A stretch of 43,665 nt of DNA from Phytophthora sp. 'mugwort' (GCA_033558025.1 JAUCEF010000015.1:1-43665), one strand, 5' to 3'. Shown: positions 9,454 through 17,136, counted from the first letter of the stretch. Numbers and translations are program-made. Notes: generated by a model not told the origin, from the sequence alone.

Positions 9454-9867
9454 TTAACGTCTTTTTTGTTTTTTTAATCTACAACCATTAAAAGGTTTTG
9501 TTGTTTTATCTAAAATATATTTTATTTTAATTTTTTTATTTTTTATATTTTTTAAAACATTATATCGACCTAAACCAGTACCATGTAAATAAATTTTTAA
9601 TTTTTTTATTTTTTTTAATTGAAGATATTTATTAATTTTATATACAATTAATTGAACATTATATGGTGTATTTTTTTTAAAACGTGTTTTTTTTAATGAT
9701 TTTGTAGACCATTGTTTTAAAAGATTTCCTTTATAAGTTGTTAAACTTATAATAGTATTTTTTAAATTTGCTGTAATATGTAAATTTGTTAAAATTAAAG
9801 GATTTTTTTTTTTTAAATTTATTTTTTTTTTAAATTTATTTTTAAAATTATATTTATTTTTATTCAT
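9454..9867 (-). CDS. rps11: Ribosomal protein S11 (uS11)
   Basis: This 137-residue small-subunit platform protein has a lysine/asparagine-rich N-terminal extension of about 25 residues. The uS11 core follows: LHITANLKNTIISLT, the LYLHGTGLGR-like segment KIYLHGTGLGRYNVLK, and the C-terminal DKTTKPFNGCRLKKQKRR (HNGCR is the family signature; here FNGCR). It lies 12 nt downstream of rps13, a remnant of the bacterial alpha operon. The last codons fall inside the inverted repeat. Confidence 0.95.
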   Translation of the reverse strand: MNKNKYNFKNKFKKKINLKKKNPLILTNLHITANLKNTIISLTTYKGNLLKQWSTKSLKKTRFKKNTPYNVQLIVYKINKYLQLKKIKKLKIYLHGTGLGRYNVLKNIKNKKIKIKYILDKTTKPFNGCRLKKQKRR

Positions 9868-9879
9868 AGAATAATAACT

Positions 9880-10293
9880 TTATCTTTTTTTTTTTTTTTG
9901 ACTTTTAAATGGTCGTTTATTACGTGAAATACGTTTTTGAATAAAAATTTTTTTTAATTTTTTAGATGTTTTTGAATTTGTATGAGTACGTTGTCCTCTA
10001 ACAGGTAATCCCTGACTTTGTCTAATTCCACGATTACTTTTAATTTCTACTAATTCATTTAATCTTTCAGTTTTAATTTTTTTTAAAAGTTGTTCAACTT
10101 TTAAATTTTTATTAATATAATTAACCAGTCGGTTTACATGGTTGTTTTTAAGTTTATTAAGGGTGATTTGAGGATTAATTCCTATATTTTTACAAATTTT
10201 CTTGGATTGAAATTCATTAATACCATATAATATAGTTAATGAATATAAAATACTTTTTGAATCTGAAATTGTTTTATTAAAAATATATAACAT
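9880..10293 (-). CDS. rps13: Ribosomal protein S13 (uS13)
   Basis: This 137-residue protein of the small-subunit head contacts the large subunit. The N-terminus has the helix-two-turn-helix ILYGINEFQSKKICKNIGI, and the C-terminus has the signature RGIRQSQGLPVRGQRTHTNS, which matches uS13 very well. It is transcribed with rps11 and diverges from rpl2 across a 28-bp spacer. Confidence 0.96.
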   Translation of the reverse strand: MLYIFNKTISDSKSILYSLTILYGINEFQSKKICKNIGINPQITLNKLKNNHVNRLVNYINKNLKVEQLLKKIKTERLNELVEIKSNRGIRQSQGLPVRGQRTHTNSKTSKKLKKIFIQKRISRNKRPFKSQKKKKR

Positions 10294-10321
10294 AATAGAT
10301 TTTATCTATATACCATATAAA
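10294..10321. promoter_or_regulatory. Divergent rps13/rpl2 spacer with palindrome
   Basis: Only 28 bp separate the rps13 ATG (-) and rpl2 ATG (+). It contains the perfect stem ATAGAT-TTT-ATCTAT at 10295-10309. Any promoter for either ribosomal cluster must lie here or inside the neighbouring genes; the promoter role is inferred from geometry only. Confidence 0.4.
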
Positions 10322-11128
10322 ATGATAGAAAAAAAAATAAAACCTATAACACCATCACAACGTCAAACATTTTTATTAAAAAAAGATAATTTAACTAAAA
10401 TTTTTAAAATTAAATCTTTAACAAAAGGTTTTCAACGTGCTAATGGTAAAAATAATCAAGGTAAAATAACTATAAAACATCGCGGTGGTGGACATAAACG
10501 TTTATATAGAATAATTGATTTTAATAGATCTAAAAATATTGAAGGTTATATTATTAAAATTTTATATGATCCTAATCGTTCCGCAAATATCGCTTATATT
10601 AAAAACAATTCTAAATCTTATTTAATTTTAGCACCGGAAGGTTTAAAAATTAATCAATATATAAAAAGTTCACCTAATGCTGAATTAAAAGTAGGTAATG
10701 CTTTACCATTACAAAATATACCAATTGGTAGTTTAATTCATAATATTAGTTTATATCCAAAATCTAGAGGAAAATTAATAAGAAGTGCTGGAACATCTGC
10801 ACAATTAATTCAAAAAATTGATAATAAATACGCTCGAATTCGTTTAAATTCTGGTGAATTAAAATTAATTTTATTAACTTGTTATGCAACATTAGGTGTT
10901 GTATCTAATATTAATCATAAAAAAATTAAATTAGGTAAAGCTGGGCGTTCACGTTGGTTAAATAGACGACCTTCTGTACGTGGTGTAGCAAAAAATCCTG
11001 TCGATCATCCACATGGTGGTGGTGAGGGTAAAACAAGTGGAGGGCGACCTTCTGTAACACCACAAGGTAAAATAACTAAAGGAAAGCCTACACGTAAAAA
11101 AACAAAAAAAAAATTAATTATTAAATAA
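10322..11128 (+). CDS. rpl2: Ribosomal protein L2 (uL2)
   Basis: This 268-residue protein is a core large-subunit protein at the peptidyl-transferase region. Family hallmarks are the IKHRGGGHKRLYRIIDF RNA-binding segment near residue 50 and the C-terminal NPVDHPHGGGEGKTSGGRPS loop, whose HPHGGGEG histidine is functionally critical in bacteria. It is first in an S10-operon remnant followed by rps19 (3-nt gap), rps3 and rpl16. Full length for the family. Confidence 0.98.
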   Translation: MIEKKIKPITPSQRQTFLLKKDNLTKIFKIKSLTKGFQRANGKNNQGKITIKHRGGGHKRLYRIIDFNRSKNIEGYIIKILYDPNRSANIAYIKNNSKSYLILAPEGLKINQYIKSSPNAELKVGNALPLQNIPIGSLIHNISLYPKSRGKLIRSAGTSAQLIQKIDNKYARIRLNSGELKLILLTCYATLGVVSNINHKKIKLGKAGRSRWLNRRPSVRGVAKNPVDHPHGGGEGKTSGGRPSVTPQGKITKGKPTRKKTKKKLIIK

Positions 11129-11131
11129 ATT

Positions 11132-11368
11132 ATGTCTAGAAGTAAATATAAAGGTCCATTTTTTAAAGTTAATTTATTAAAAAAAAAACAATGGATAAAA
11201 ATAACTAATAAAAATTTAACAATATTACCTGAATATAGTAATCATTCTGTAAGTATTTATAATGGTAAAATATTTATTAATTTGGAAATAAATGATAAAA
11301 TGATTGGTTTTAAATTTGGTGAATTTATTAATACACGAAAAAAACATATATATAAAAAAAAAAAATAA
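11132..11368 (+). CDS. rps19: Ribosomal protein S19 (uS19)
   Basis: This 78-residue small-subunit head protein has the start MSRSKYKGPF, an internal RSS-like region ILPEYSNHSVSIYNGK, and GFKFGEFINTRKKHIYKKK matching the C-terminal GEF..TR..H signature. It is flanked by 3-nt gaps to rpl2 and rps3, so the cluster is probably one transcript. Confidence 0.95.
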   Translation: MSRSKYKGPFFKVNLLKKKQWIKITNKNLTILPEYSNHSVSIYNGKIFINLEINDKMIGFKFGEFINTRKKHIYKKKK

Positions 11369-11371
11369 ATT

Positions 11372-12202
11372 ATGGGTCAAAAAATTATACCAATTAGTTT
11401 AAGATTAAATAAAAAAAAAAATTGGGATTCCCAATGGATTGTTAATAATAATGAGTATTCTAATTTATTGCATTTTGATTTAGAAATTAAAAAATATTTT
11501 CAAAATATTTTTAATTATAAAAATTTAAAATTAATAGATATAAATATAGTAAAAACATCAAATAATATAAATATATATGTTTATATTCAAAAAAATGCAA
11601 AAAAATATTATAAATTATCTTATAATCAAATTATTAAATATTTAAATATATATTATATTAATAATAATATTAAATTATTTATCAAAAATGTCCAATTTTT
11701 TGAATTAATTAAATTACGAAAAAATTTAAAAAGAATTTTTGATAAAATAAGAAAAAATAATCGAATTAATAAAAATGTTAAAAAAATGATTTATAATTTT
11801 AGTTATGCTTTTTATACTAAAAATATAAATATTATAACTTTTTATATTAAACAAACATTAGAAAAAAAAAAAACACATAAAAAATTTATTAATAATATTG
11901 ATAATATGCTTCAAGAATTTTTTAAAATATTTTCTAATTTTATTGGTTATCGTTTACAATTTAAAGGTCGTTTAAATAAATCAAAACGTAAAAAAAAACT
12001 AATTTTTCAAAAAGGAAAAATACCATTAAATACTTTAGAATATGATATTAAATATCATTTTAATGAATTTAAAACACCATCGGGTATTTGTAGTATTAAA
12101 TTATGGATTTTTTTTAAACCACTAAAAACTACATTAAATTCTAAATTTTTAAAAAAACAAAGAATTAAAAATACTAATTATGTTATTTCCAAAAAAAACT
12201 AA
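11372..12202 (+). CDS. rps3: Ribosomal protein S3 (uS3)
   Basis: This 276-residue S3 begins MGQKIIPISLRLNKKKNWDS, the usual mitochondrial/bacterial uS3 start, and ends with GRLNKSKRKKK and IPLNTLEYDIKY plus a GICSIKLWIF segment, which is the C-terminal domain. The middle is AT-driven Lys/Asn/Ile-rich and poorly conserved. The 3' end overlaps the rpl16 start by 23 nt, as is common for rps3-rpl16 pairs. Confidence 0.93.
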   Translation: MGQKIIPISLRLNKKKNWDSQWIVNNNEYSNLLHFDLEIKKYFQNIFNYKNLKLIDINIVKTSNNINIYVYIQKNAKKYYKLSYNQIIKYLNIYYINNNIKLFIKNVQFFELIKLRKNLKRIFDKIRKNNRINKNVKKMIYNFSYAFYTKNINIITFYIKQTLEKKKTHKKFINNIDNMLQEFFKIFSNFIGYRLQFKGRLNKSKRKKKLIFQKGKIPLNTLEYDIKYHFNEFKTPSGICSIKLWIFFKPLKTTLNSKFLKKQRIKNTNYVISKKN

Positions 12203-12584
12203 ATATAAAAAACAATTTAAAAGTAAACTTACAGGTAAAACAACAAAAGGTAATAATATTGTTTATGGTAAATATGCTATTAAAGTTTTAAAAGAAACAC
12301 GTTTAACATCAAGACAAATAGAAGCAACTCGTCGAATAATTATTCGAAAAATGAAACGATTAGGATTTCTTTGGATTCGTGTTTTTCCAGATACACCTGT
12401 AACAGCAAAACCTACAGAAAATCGTATGGGTAAAGGAAAAGGTGCTGTTTCTTTTTGGGTTGCTAAAGTTAAAAAAGGTCAAATTTTATATGAAATTAGC
12501 GGTATTTCATTAGAAAATGCAAAAAAAGTTTTAAAAGCGGGTTCTAATAAATTGCCGGTTAAAACAAAATTTATTTATAAATAA
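12180..12584 (+). CDS. rpl16: Ribosomal protein L16 (uL16)
   Basis: This 134-residue large-subunit protein sits near the A-site tRNA elbow. It starts MLFPKKTKYKKQFKSK and carries TSRQIEATRRIIIRKMKR and RMGKGKGAVSFWVAKVKKGQ, the standard uL16 signatures. It overlaps rps3 by 23 nt and ends 2 nt before trnI(CAU). Confidence 0.97.
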   Translation: MLFPKKTKYKKQFKSKLTGKTTKGNNIVYGKYAIKVLKETRLTSRQIEATRRIIIRKMKRLGFLWIRVFPDTPVTAKPTENRMGKGKGAVSFWVAKVKKGQILYEISGISLENAKKVLKAGSNKLPVKTKFIYK

Positions 12585-12586
12585 TT

Positions 12587-12660
12587 AGGCTTATAGTTTA
12601 ATTGGTTAGAGCATACCGCTCATAACGGTATAGTTGTAGGTTCAAATCCTACTAGGCCTA
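12587..12660 (+). tRNA. trnI(cau): tRNA-Ile(CAU), lysidine type
   Basis: Acceptor AGGCTTA/TAGGCCT, anticodon stem TACCG/CGGTA with loop CTCATAA. The body resembles plant-organelle trnI(CAU) rather than initiator Met. It would need C34-to-lysidine modification to read AUA. It could instead be an elongator Met; two other CAT tRNAs are at 19994 and 20171. Confidence 0.85.
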
Positions 12661-12681
12661 ATTAAAAAATTTTTATTTTAA

Positions 12682-13350
12682 ATGAAAAAATTAAAAAAAC
12701 AAAAAACAAATAATTTATCAAATTATCAACAATTTTTAAAAAATAATTATTTAAAAAAAAAAAAATTTAAATTAAAAAATATTTTATTTGAAAATCCAAT
12801 TTTATTTAATAATTTAAATTTAGAATCTTATGTAATTGAATTTAATAATTATGAAAACATTTATTTACCTTTTACTTTAATAAAAATAGATAAAATTTCA
12901 ACAATTGCTATAAAATATGAAAATATTATATTATTTAATTATGATTTAACTTATAATATATTACATCAATTTAATAAAATAATGCTTCAAAATATTTTAA
13001 TAAAAAAAAATAATTCAATAAAAGGTCGTTTACTTGGTGGAAATTGGAATAATAAAAAAATTTTTATTTCAATTTTAGGATTTATTTTTTCTATAAAACC
13101 TATTAATTTAAATAATGCTTTAAATTATAAAAAAAAATTTTATTTTAATAAATATAATAAAAAAGGTTTCTATAAAAGAAGAATTAATTCAACACGTTTA
13201 ATTAATTGTTATAAATTAAAATATTTAAATTTTAAAGTTAATAATTTAAATATATTTAAAAAATCAAAAAAAGAATTTTCAAGACTTTCTTATATTCAAA
13301 CTATTATTCAAAATCAAAAAATAAAAAATAATAATTTTAAAATAAAATAA
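12682..13350 (+). CDS. Putative S1-domain ribosomal protein (RPS1-like)
   Basis: This 222-residue basic protein has no transmembrane segment. Around residues 113-138 it reads IKGRLLGGNWNNKKIFISIL followed by GFIFSIKP. That resembles the S1/OB-fold core of mitochondrial RPS1 (KGRxLGGNKGGFxVxxxGFxxFLP). It sits between rpl16/trnI and atp8 in a ribosomal cluster. Only one short motif supports the call; it may instead match one of the unassigned ymf ORFs of oomycetes. Confidence 0.4.
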   Translation: MKKLKKQKTNNLSNYQQFLKNNYLKKKKFKLKNILFENPILFNNLNLESYVIEFNNYENIYLPFTLIKIDKISTIAIKYENIILFNYDLTYNILHQFNKIMLQNILIKKNNSIKGRLLGGNWNNKKIFISILGFIFSIKPINLNNALNYKKKFYFNKYNKKGFYKRRINSTRLINCYKLKYLNFKVNNLNIFKKSKKEFSRLSYIQTIIQNQKIKNNNFKIK

Positions 13351-13411
13351 AAATAAAAGTGTTCTTTCAAGAAAAATATATGTTGAAGAAATAAAAATTT
13401 ATTATAAAATT

Positions 13412-13804
13412 ATGCCACAATTCGATCAATTTTCATTTTTTAATCAAGTTTCTTGGTTTTTATTTTTTTTTTTTAATTTTTATTTTTTTATTACTTATTT
13501 TTTTTTACCTAAAATTTGTTATAATTTAAAATTTAGAAAAAAAAAAATAATTTTTGATAATAAAAAAAAAAATCAAATTAATTTTGAAAAAAATAATATT
13601 ATTTATTTTTTTAATAATTCTTATAAAACTTTTTGTTTTAATTTTGAGTTATTTATAACAAAAAAATTATCTATTTATAAAAAAAATCAAAATATTAAAA
13701 TACAAAAAACTTCAATTTTTAATAAAATATTAAAACAAAAAATTAATTATATTTTAAATAAAAAATTTTTATTATTAAATAAAATTTTTATAAGAATTAA
13801 TTAA
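13412..13804 (+). CDS. atp8: ATP synthase F0 subunit 8
   Basis: The N-terminus MPQFDQFSFFNQVSWFLFFF is the canonical Atp8 start (MPQLDxFxFFxQxFW) leading into a single transmembrane helix that ends at FFLPKI. A charged Lys/Asn-rich tail follows, extending into the matrix side of the peripheral stalk. At 130 residues it fits the longer protist and plant Atp8 (YMF19) proteins. The C-terminal half is not conserved. Confidence 0.88.
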   Translation: MPQFDQFSFFNQVSWFLFFFFNFYFFITYFFLPKICYNLKFRKKKIIFDNKKKNQINFEKNNIIYFFNNSYKTFCFNFELFITKKLSIYKKNQNIKIQKTSIFNKILKQKINYILNKKFLLLNKIFIRIN

Positions 13805-13814
13805 TTTTTTAAAT

Positions 13815-13887
13815 AAGTGTATAGCTCAGCTGGTAGAGCACCGGACTTTTAATCTGATGGTCTTGGGTTCAAATCCCAATACACTTA
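13815..13887 (+). tRNA. trnK(uuu): tRNA-Lys(UUU)
   Basis: Perfect acceptor AAGTGTA/TACACTT, anticodon TTT in loop CTTTTAA, D-arm GCTCAGCTGGTAGAGC, T-arm TTGGG-TTCAAAT-CCCAA. Confidence 0.96.
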
Positions 13888-13889
13888 TT

Positions 13890-13962
13890 GGGGATATATT
13901 TCAACTGGTAGAAAGTATGTTTTGCAAATATAATGTTATCGGTTCGAATCCGATTATCTCCA
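13890..13962 (+). tRNA. trnA(ugc): tRNA-Ala(UGC)
   Basis: Acceptor GGGGATA/TATCTCC, anticodon TGC in loop TTTGCAA, T-arm ATCGG-TTCGAAT-CCGAT. It is 2 nt after trnK. The D-arm (TTTCAACTGGTAGAAA) is AT-rich but pairs. Confidence 0.92.
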
Positions 13963-13988
13963 TATTTATCTTTCTTAAATATAATTTT

Positions 13989-14288
13989 ATGCAAAAAAAA
14001 ATTAAAAAAAATATTAAACAACGTAATTTATTTAAAAATTTTGAAAAAAATAGATTAACTTTAAAAATTCTTTCAAAAAATTTAAATATTGAAAAAAATT
14101 TAAGATGGAAATTACAACAAAAGTGGTTTTTTTTCCATCAAAATTCATCAATTACTAGAATTAAAAATGTGTGTGTTTTAACTGGACGTTCTAAAAGTAT
14201 TTATCGTTTATTTAAAATATCCAGAATCCAATTACGTAAATTAGCATCAAAAGGGTTTTTACCCGGTATTTCTAAATATAGTTGGTAA
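13989..14288 (+). CDS. rps14: Ribosomal protein S14 (uS14)
   Basis: This 99-residue small-subunit head protein has a C-terminal half carrying the non-zinc uS14 signature: RIKNVCVLTGRSKSIYRLF, then ISRIQLRKLASKGFLPGISK. ATG 13989 starts MQKKIKKN; upstream in-frame codons run through trnA and are not coding. It leads the spc-operon remnant rps14-rps8-rpl6-rps2-rps4. Confidence 0.95.
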   Translation: MQKKIKKNIKQRNLFKNFEKNRLTLKILSKNLNIEKNLRWKLQQKWFFFHQNSSITRIKNVCVLTGRSKSIYRLFKISRIQLRKLASKGFLPGISKYSW

Positions 14289-14295
14289 TTTAATT

Positions 14296-14676
14296 ATGAT
14301 TATAACAGATACTCTTTCCAATTTATTTTCAAAAATAAAAAATGGTTATTTAGTAAAAAAATCAAAAATAGTACAACAAAAATCAAAACAAAGTATAAAT
14401 ATTTTAAATATCTTAATTAAAGAAGGTTTTATAAAAAGTTATAAGATAAATTCCAAAAATCAATTAGAGATTTATTTAAAATATAGAAAAAATAAAGCAG
14501 TTATTACTGAAATAAAACGTTTATCAAAACCGGGAAAACGTTTATATATTGCTAATAAGGATTTATATAAAAAAAAAACAGGATTTTATATTCTTTCAAC
14601 ATCTATTGGTATTTTAACAGATTTACAAGCTAAAAAATTAAATGTTGGTGGTGAATTGATTTGTAAAATTATTTAA
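14296..14676 (+). CDS. rps8: Ribosomal protein S8 (uS8)
   Basis: This 126-residue protein starts MIITDTLSNLFSKIKNGYLVKK and ends KKTGFYILSTSIGILTDLQA then GGELICKII. This is the uS8 C-terminal pattern (STSxGxxTDxxAxxxxxGGExLCxI) that binds helix 21 of the small rRNA. It starts 7 nt after rps14. Confidence 0.96.
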   Translation: MIITDTLSNLFSKIKNGYLVKKSKIVQQKSKQSINILNILIKEGFIKSYKINSKNQLEIYLKYRKNKAVITEIKRLSKPGKRLYIANKDLYKKKTGFYILSTSIGILTDLQAKKLNVGGELICKII

Positions 14677-14682
14677 AAAATT

Positions 14683-15288
14683 ATGATAAAAATAATAAAA
14701 AAAAATGTTAAATTAAAAAATAAAAATTTTTTTAAAAGTTCTTTAGGAAATATTAATTTATTTTTTATTGATAAAACTTTTATTTTTCCAACAGATTTAA
14801 AAATTTATAGTAATAATAAAATAATTTTTTTTGAAACATCTTTAGGTTTATTATCTTTAACAATAATTAATGATTTATATTTTTTTATAAAAAAAAATAA
14901 ATTATTAATTATTGTTAATAAAAATAAAAAAAAAAAAAGTATTTTAAATTTATACAATAAATTAATAAAAATAAAAATAAAAGGTGTTTTACAAGGTTTT
15001 AAAATTAATTTAATATTAAAAGGTATAGGTTTTAAAGCTTTTATTGAAAATAATACTTTAATTTTAAAATTAGGTTTTAGTCATAATATTAGAATTCCAA
15101 TTCCATTAAATATTGAAATTATTAATCAAACAAATACTTTAATTTTTAGTAGTATCGATTATATTTTTTTACATCAATTTGTACATTATATTAAAAATCA
15201 TAAAAAACCTGAACCATATAAAGGAAAAGGTTTATTATTAAAAAATGAAAAAATTTTACAAAAAGAGGGAAAAAAAAGTAAAAAATAA
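14683..15288 (+). CDS. rpl6: Ribosomal protein L6 (uL6)
   Basis: This 201-residue uL6 has its second alpha/beta domain visible in VLQGFKINLILKGIGFKAF, LKLGFSHNIRIPIP and a C-terminal KKPEPYKGKGLLLKNEKI. The last is the conserved P(E)PYKGKG(I/L)R signature. The N-terminal domain is divergent and lysine-rich. 6-nt gaps separate it from rps8 and rps2. Confidence 0.94.
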   Translation: MIKIIKKNVKLKNKNFFKSSLGNINLFFIDKTFIFPTDLKIYSNNKIIFFETSLGLLSLTIINDLYFFIKKNKLLIIVNKNKKKKSILNLYNKLIKIKIKGVLQGFKINLILKGIGFKAFIENNTLILKLGFSHNIRIPIPLNIEIINQTNTLIFSSIDYIFLHQFVHYIKNHKKPEPYKGKGLLLKNEKILQKEGKKSKK

Positions 15289-15294
15289 TTAAAT

Positions 15295-15888
15295 ATGATA
15301 CAAAAAAAAAAAAAAAAACATAATAATATTTTATTAAATTTATTATTTAAATCAAAAAATATGTATGGAGAATCTTTAATAGATACAAATAAAGAATTAT
15401 TATCTTTTATATTTGGAAGTAGACATGATTATACTATAATTAATTTAAAAAATGTTTCATTTTTTTTAAAACGTATATTTAATTTAACTAAAATTATATT
15501 AAAAAAAAATGAAAAAATTTTAATAATAGGGAATGATAATGAAATTAAATTTTTATTAACTACATCTTTTATAAAAAAAAATCCAAATATCATTTTTTTT
15601 ACAAAAGAATGGGTAAATGGTTTAATTACTAATAAAATTATGAATACAACATTTAATAAGATAATTAATTATTTATTAAAAGAAAATGAAATTAAATTAA
15701 TTTTAGTTATAAAAAGTTCTGTAAAAGATACTTTTTTAAATCAAGAACTTTCTGTTTTAAAAATTCCTACTATTTCATTAGTAAATACAAGTCAAACTAT
15801 ACAAAATATTAATTATCCTGTAGTAATGAATTCTAAAAATATTCAATCAATATATACTTTAATGTATTTATTACGTAAAATATTTTAA
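15295..15888 (+). CDS. rps2: Ribosomal protein S2 (uS2)
   Basis: This 197-residue uS2 has GSRHDYTIINLKNVSFFLKR (family: G.R....IINLE.T...L), FFTKEWVNGLITN (WxxGTLTN-like), a LSVLKIPTISLVNTSQ segment (A..LxIPxIxLVDTN) and NYPVVMNSKNIQSIYTLMYL. It is shorter than bacterial S2, lacking much of the coiled-coil insertion. It lies in the spc/rps2/rps4 run. Confidence 0.93.
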   Translation: MIQKKKKKHNNILLNLLFKSKNMYGESLIDTNKELLSFIFGSRHDYTIINLKNVSFFLKRIFNLTKIILKKNEKILIIGNDNEIKFLLTTSFIKKNPNIIFFTKEWVNGLITNKIMNTTFNKIINYLLKENEIKLILVIKSSVKDTFLNQELSVLKIPTISLVNTSQTIQNINYPVVMNSKNIQSIYTLMYLLRKIF

Positions 15889-15896
15889 TAAATAAG

Positions 15897-16358
15897 ATGA
15901 ATAAATTAAGACCGAGAAATAAAATATGTTTTCAAAATAATAGGAACATACATAAAAATTTAAACTTATTAAAATTAAAATCAAAAAAATGGAATTTATT
16001 TAAAAAAAAATTAAGATATCGAAAAGAAATAAAACCTGAAAAACGTAAAAAATTTTTTCAAAAAAGATTATTTGAAAAACAACAATTTCGGAATTTTTAT
16101 GGATGTATTCATGAATATCAATTAAAAAATTTATTTCAAAAATTATTAAAAAAAGATAATAAAATAAATATCTTTAAAAAATTTGTAATTTTATTAGAAA
16201 GTCGCTTAGATATAAATCTTGTAAGATTAAAATTAGTTAAAACTATTTTTCAAGCAAAACAATTAATTAATCATAAAAAAATTAAGGTTAATAATAAAAT
16301 TATAAGTAAATCTAATTTTATATTACATAAAGGTGATATTATTCATATTATTAAATAA
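15897..16358 (+). CDS. rps4: Ribosomal protein S4, N-terminal part with S4 domain
   Basis: These 153 residues cover the uS4 N-terminus (MNKLRPRNKICF), the EKQQFRNFYGCIHEYQLKNL helix region (family: EKQ.xRxxYGxxExQ) and a full S4 RNA-binding domain: LLESRLDINLVRLKL, QAKQLINHKKIKVNN and ILHKGDIIHI. It then stops at TAA 16356-16358. The usual C-terminal segment (about 45 residues after the S4 domain) is missing here but is found in another frame at about 16954-17112, after the repeat ORF that starts 2 nt later. Confidence 0.93.
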   Translation: MNKLRPRNKICFQNNRNIHKNLNLLKLKSKKWNLFKKKLRYRKEIKPEKRKKFFQKRLFEKQQFRNFYGCIHEYQLKNLFQKLLKKDNKINIFKKFVILLESRLDINLVRLKLVKTIFQAKQLINHKKIKVNNKIISKSNFILHKGDIIHIIK

Positions 16359-16360
16359 AT

Positions 16361-17112
16361 ATGCAAAAGGATAATAAAAATTTTCAAAGAAATAAAAATT
16401 CTCAAAAAAACGAGGGTTTTCAAAAAAATAGAAATTCTCAAAAAAACGAAGGTTTTCAAAAAAATAGAAATTTTCAAAAAAATAAAAATTCTCAAAAAAA
16501 CGAAGATTTTCAAAGAACTAGAAATTTTCAAAAAAACGAAGATTTTCAAAGAACTAGAAATTTTCAAAAAAATGAAGGTTTTCAAAGAACTAGAAATTTT
16601 CAAAAAAATGAAGGTTTTCAAAAAAATAGAAATTTTCAAAAAAATGAAGGTTTTCAAAAAAATAGAAATTTTCAAAAAAATGAAGGTTTTCAAAAAAATA
16701 GAAATTTTCAAAAAAATAGAAATTTTCAAAAAAATGAAGGTTTTCAAAAAAATAGAAATTTTCAAAAAAATGAAGGTTTTCAAAGAACTAGAAATTTTCA
16801 AAAAAATAATAGTTTGAAAGGAGATAAAAAATTTTATAAACAGCATTTTAATCAAGAAAAGAATAAATATTCTTCTTCTTATAAACGTTATAATAAATAT
16901 CCTTATCAAAAAAATAACAAATATTCTTATAAAAATAATATTTATTATTTTTAGGTGAAAAAAAACCATCAAAACCTTTAATAACTTCTTATTTACATAG
17001 AAATAAAAAAATAAAAACAGGTATGTTTTTTAAAGAACCTTCTTATAAAACAATTTTATATCCTTTTCATTTAAATTTAAAATTAATTAATGAATATTTG
17101 AAAAAAAAATAA
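16361..17112 (+). CDS. rps4: Repeat-rich ORF plus detached S4 C-terminal domain (rps4 second part)
   Basis: From ATG 16361 a 197-residue frame encodes about two dozen copies of a six-residue motif of the type (N/R/E)(G/N)FQKN, then a Lys/Tyr/Asn-rich stretch, and stops at TAG 16952-16954. One base out of phase, 16951-17112 encodes LITSYLHRNKKIKTGMFFKE and SYKTILYPFHLNLKLINEYL. That is recognisably the uS4 C-terminus (xxYLEVN...GxFxRxPxxxxIPYPFHLNLxLIxEYY). The tail has no usable ATG. One extra T in the 16948-16952 T-run would join both into one ORF of about 250 codons. Error, programmed slippage or a true break cannot be separated from sequence alone. Confidence 0.7.
16377..16806 (+). repeat. 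18-bp tandem minisatellite inside rps4
   Basis: About 24 imperfect 18-bp units of the form TTTTCAAAAAAATAGAAA / TTTTCAAAAAAATGAAGG alternate to give the hexapeptides RNFQKN and EGFQKN. The unit length is a multiple of three, so all frames tend to stay open through the array, which explains long spurious ORFs on both strands. Confidence 0.9.
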
Positions 17113-17118
17113 AAATTT

Positions 17119-17136
17119 AAACCATTTATATGGTTT
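17119..17136 (+). other. Hairpin at the 5' edge of rnl
   Basis: AAACCA-TTTATA-TGGTTT forms a perfect 6-bp stem between the S4 tail stop (17112) and the first recognisable rnl sequence. It is a plausible processing signal between mRNA and rRNA; no direct evidence. Confidence 0.4.

Larger units (their letters stand above)
4754..9476. repeat. Large inverted repeat, right arm
   Basis: This is the reverse-complement partner of 1-4722. In this arm nad11 and nad1 are uninterrupted, so it is the better reference copy. The arm extends at least into the last seven codons of rps11; the true outer boundary cannot be set because the left arm is cut by the window start. Confidence 0.95.

Noticed and set aside
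16572..16817. Plus-strand 81-codon ORF of KVFKK/EIFKK repeats
   Set aside because: Alternative frame of the same minisatellite, nested in the repeat ORF.
16343..16972. Long minus-strand ORF with repeated FLKIS/FLKTF units
   Set aside because: It is the antisense of the 18-bp coding minisatellite; a repeat unit divisible by three keeps all frames open. No family resemblance.
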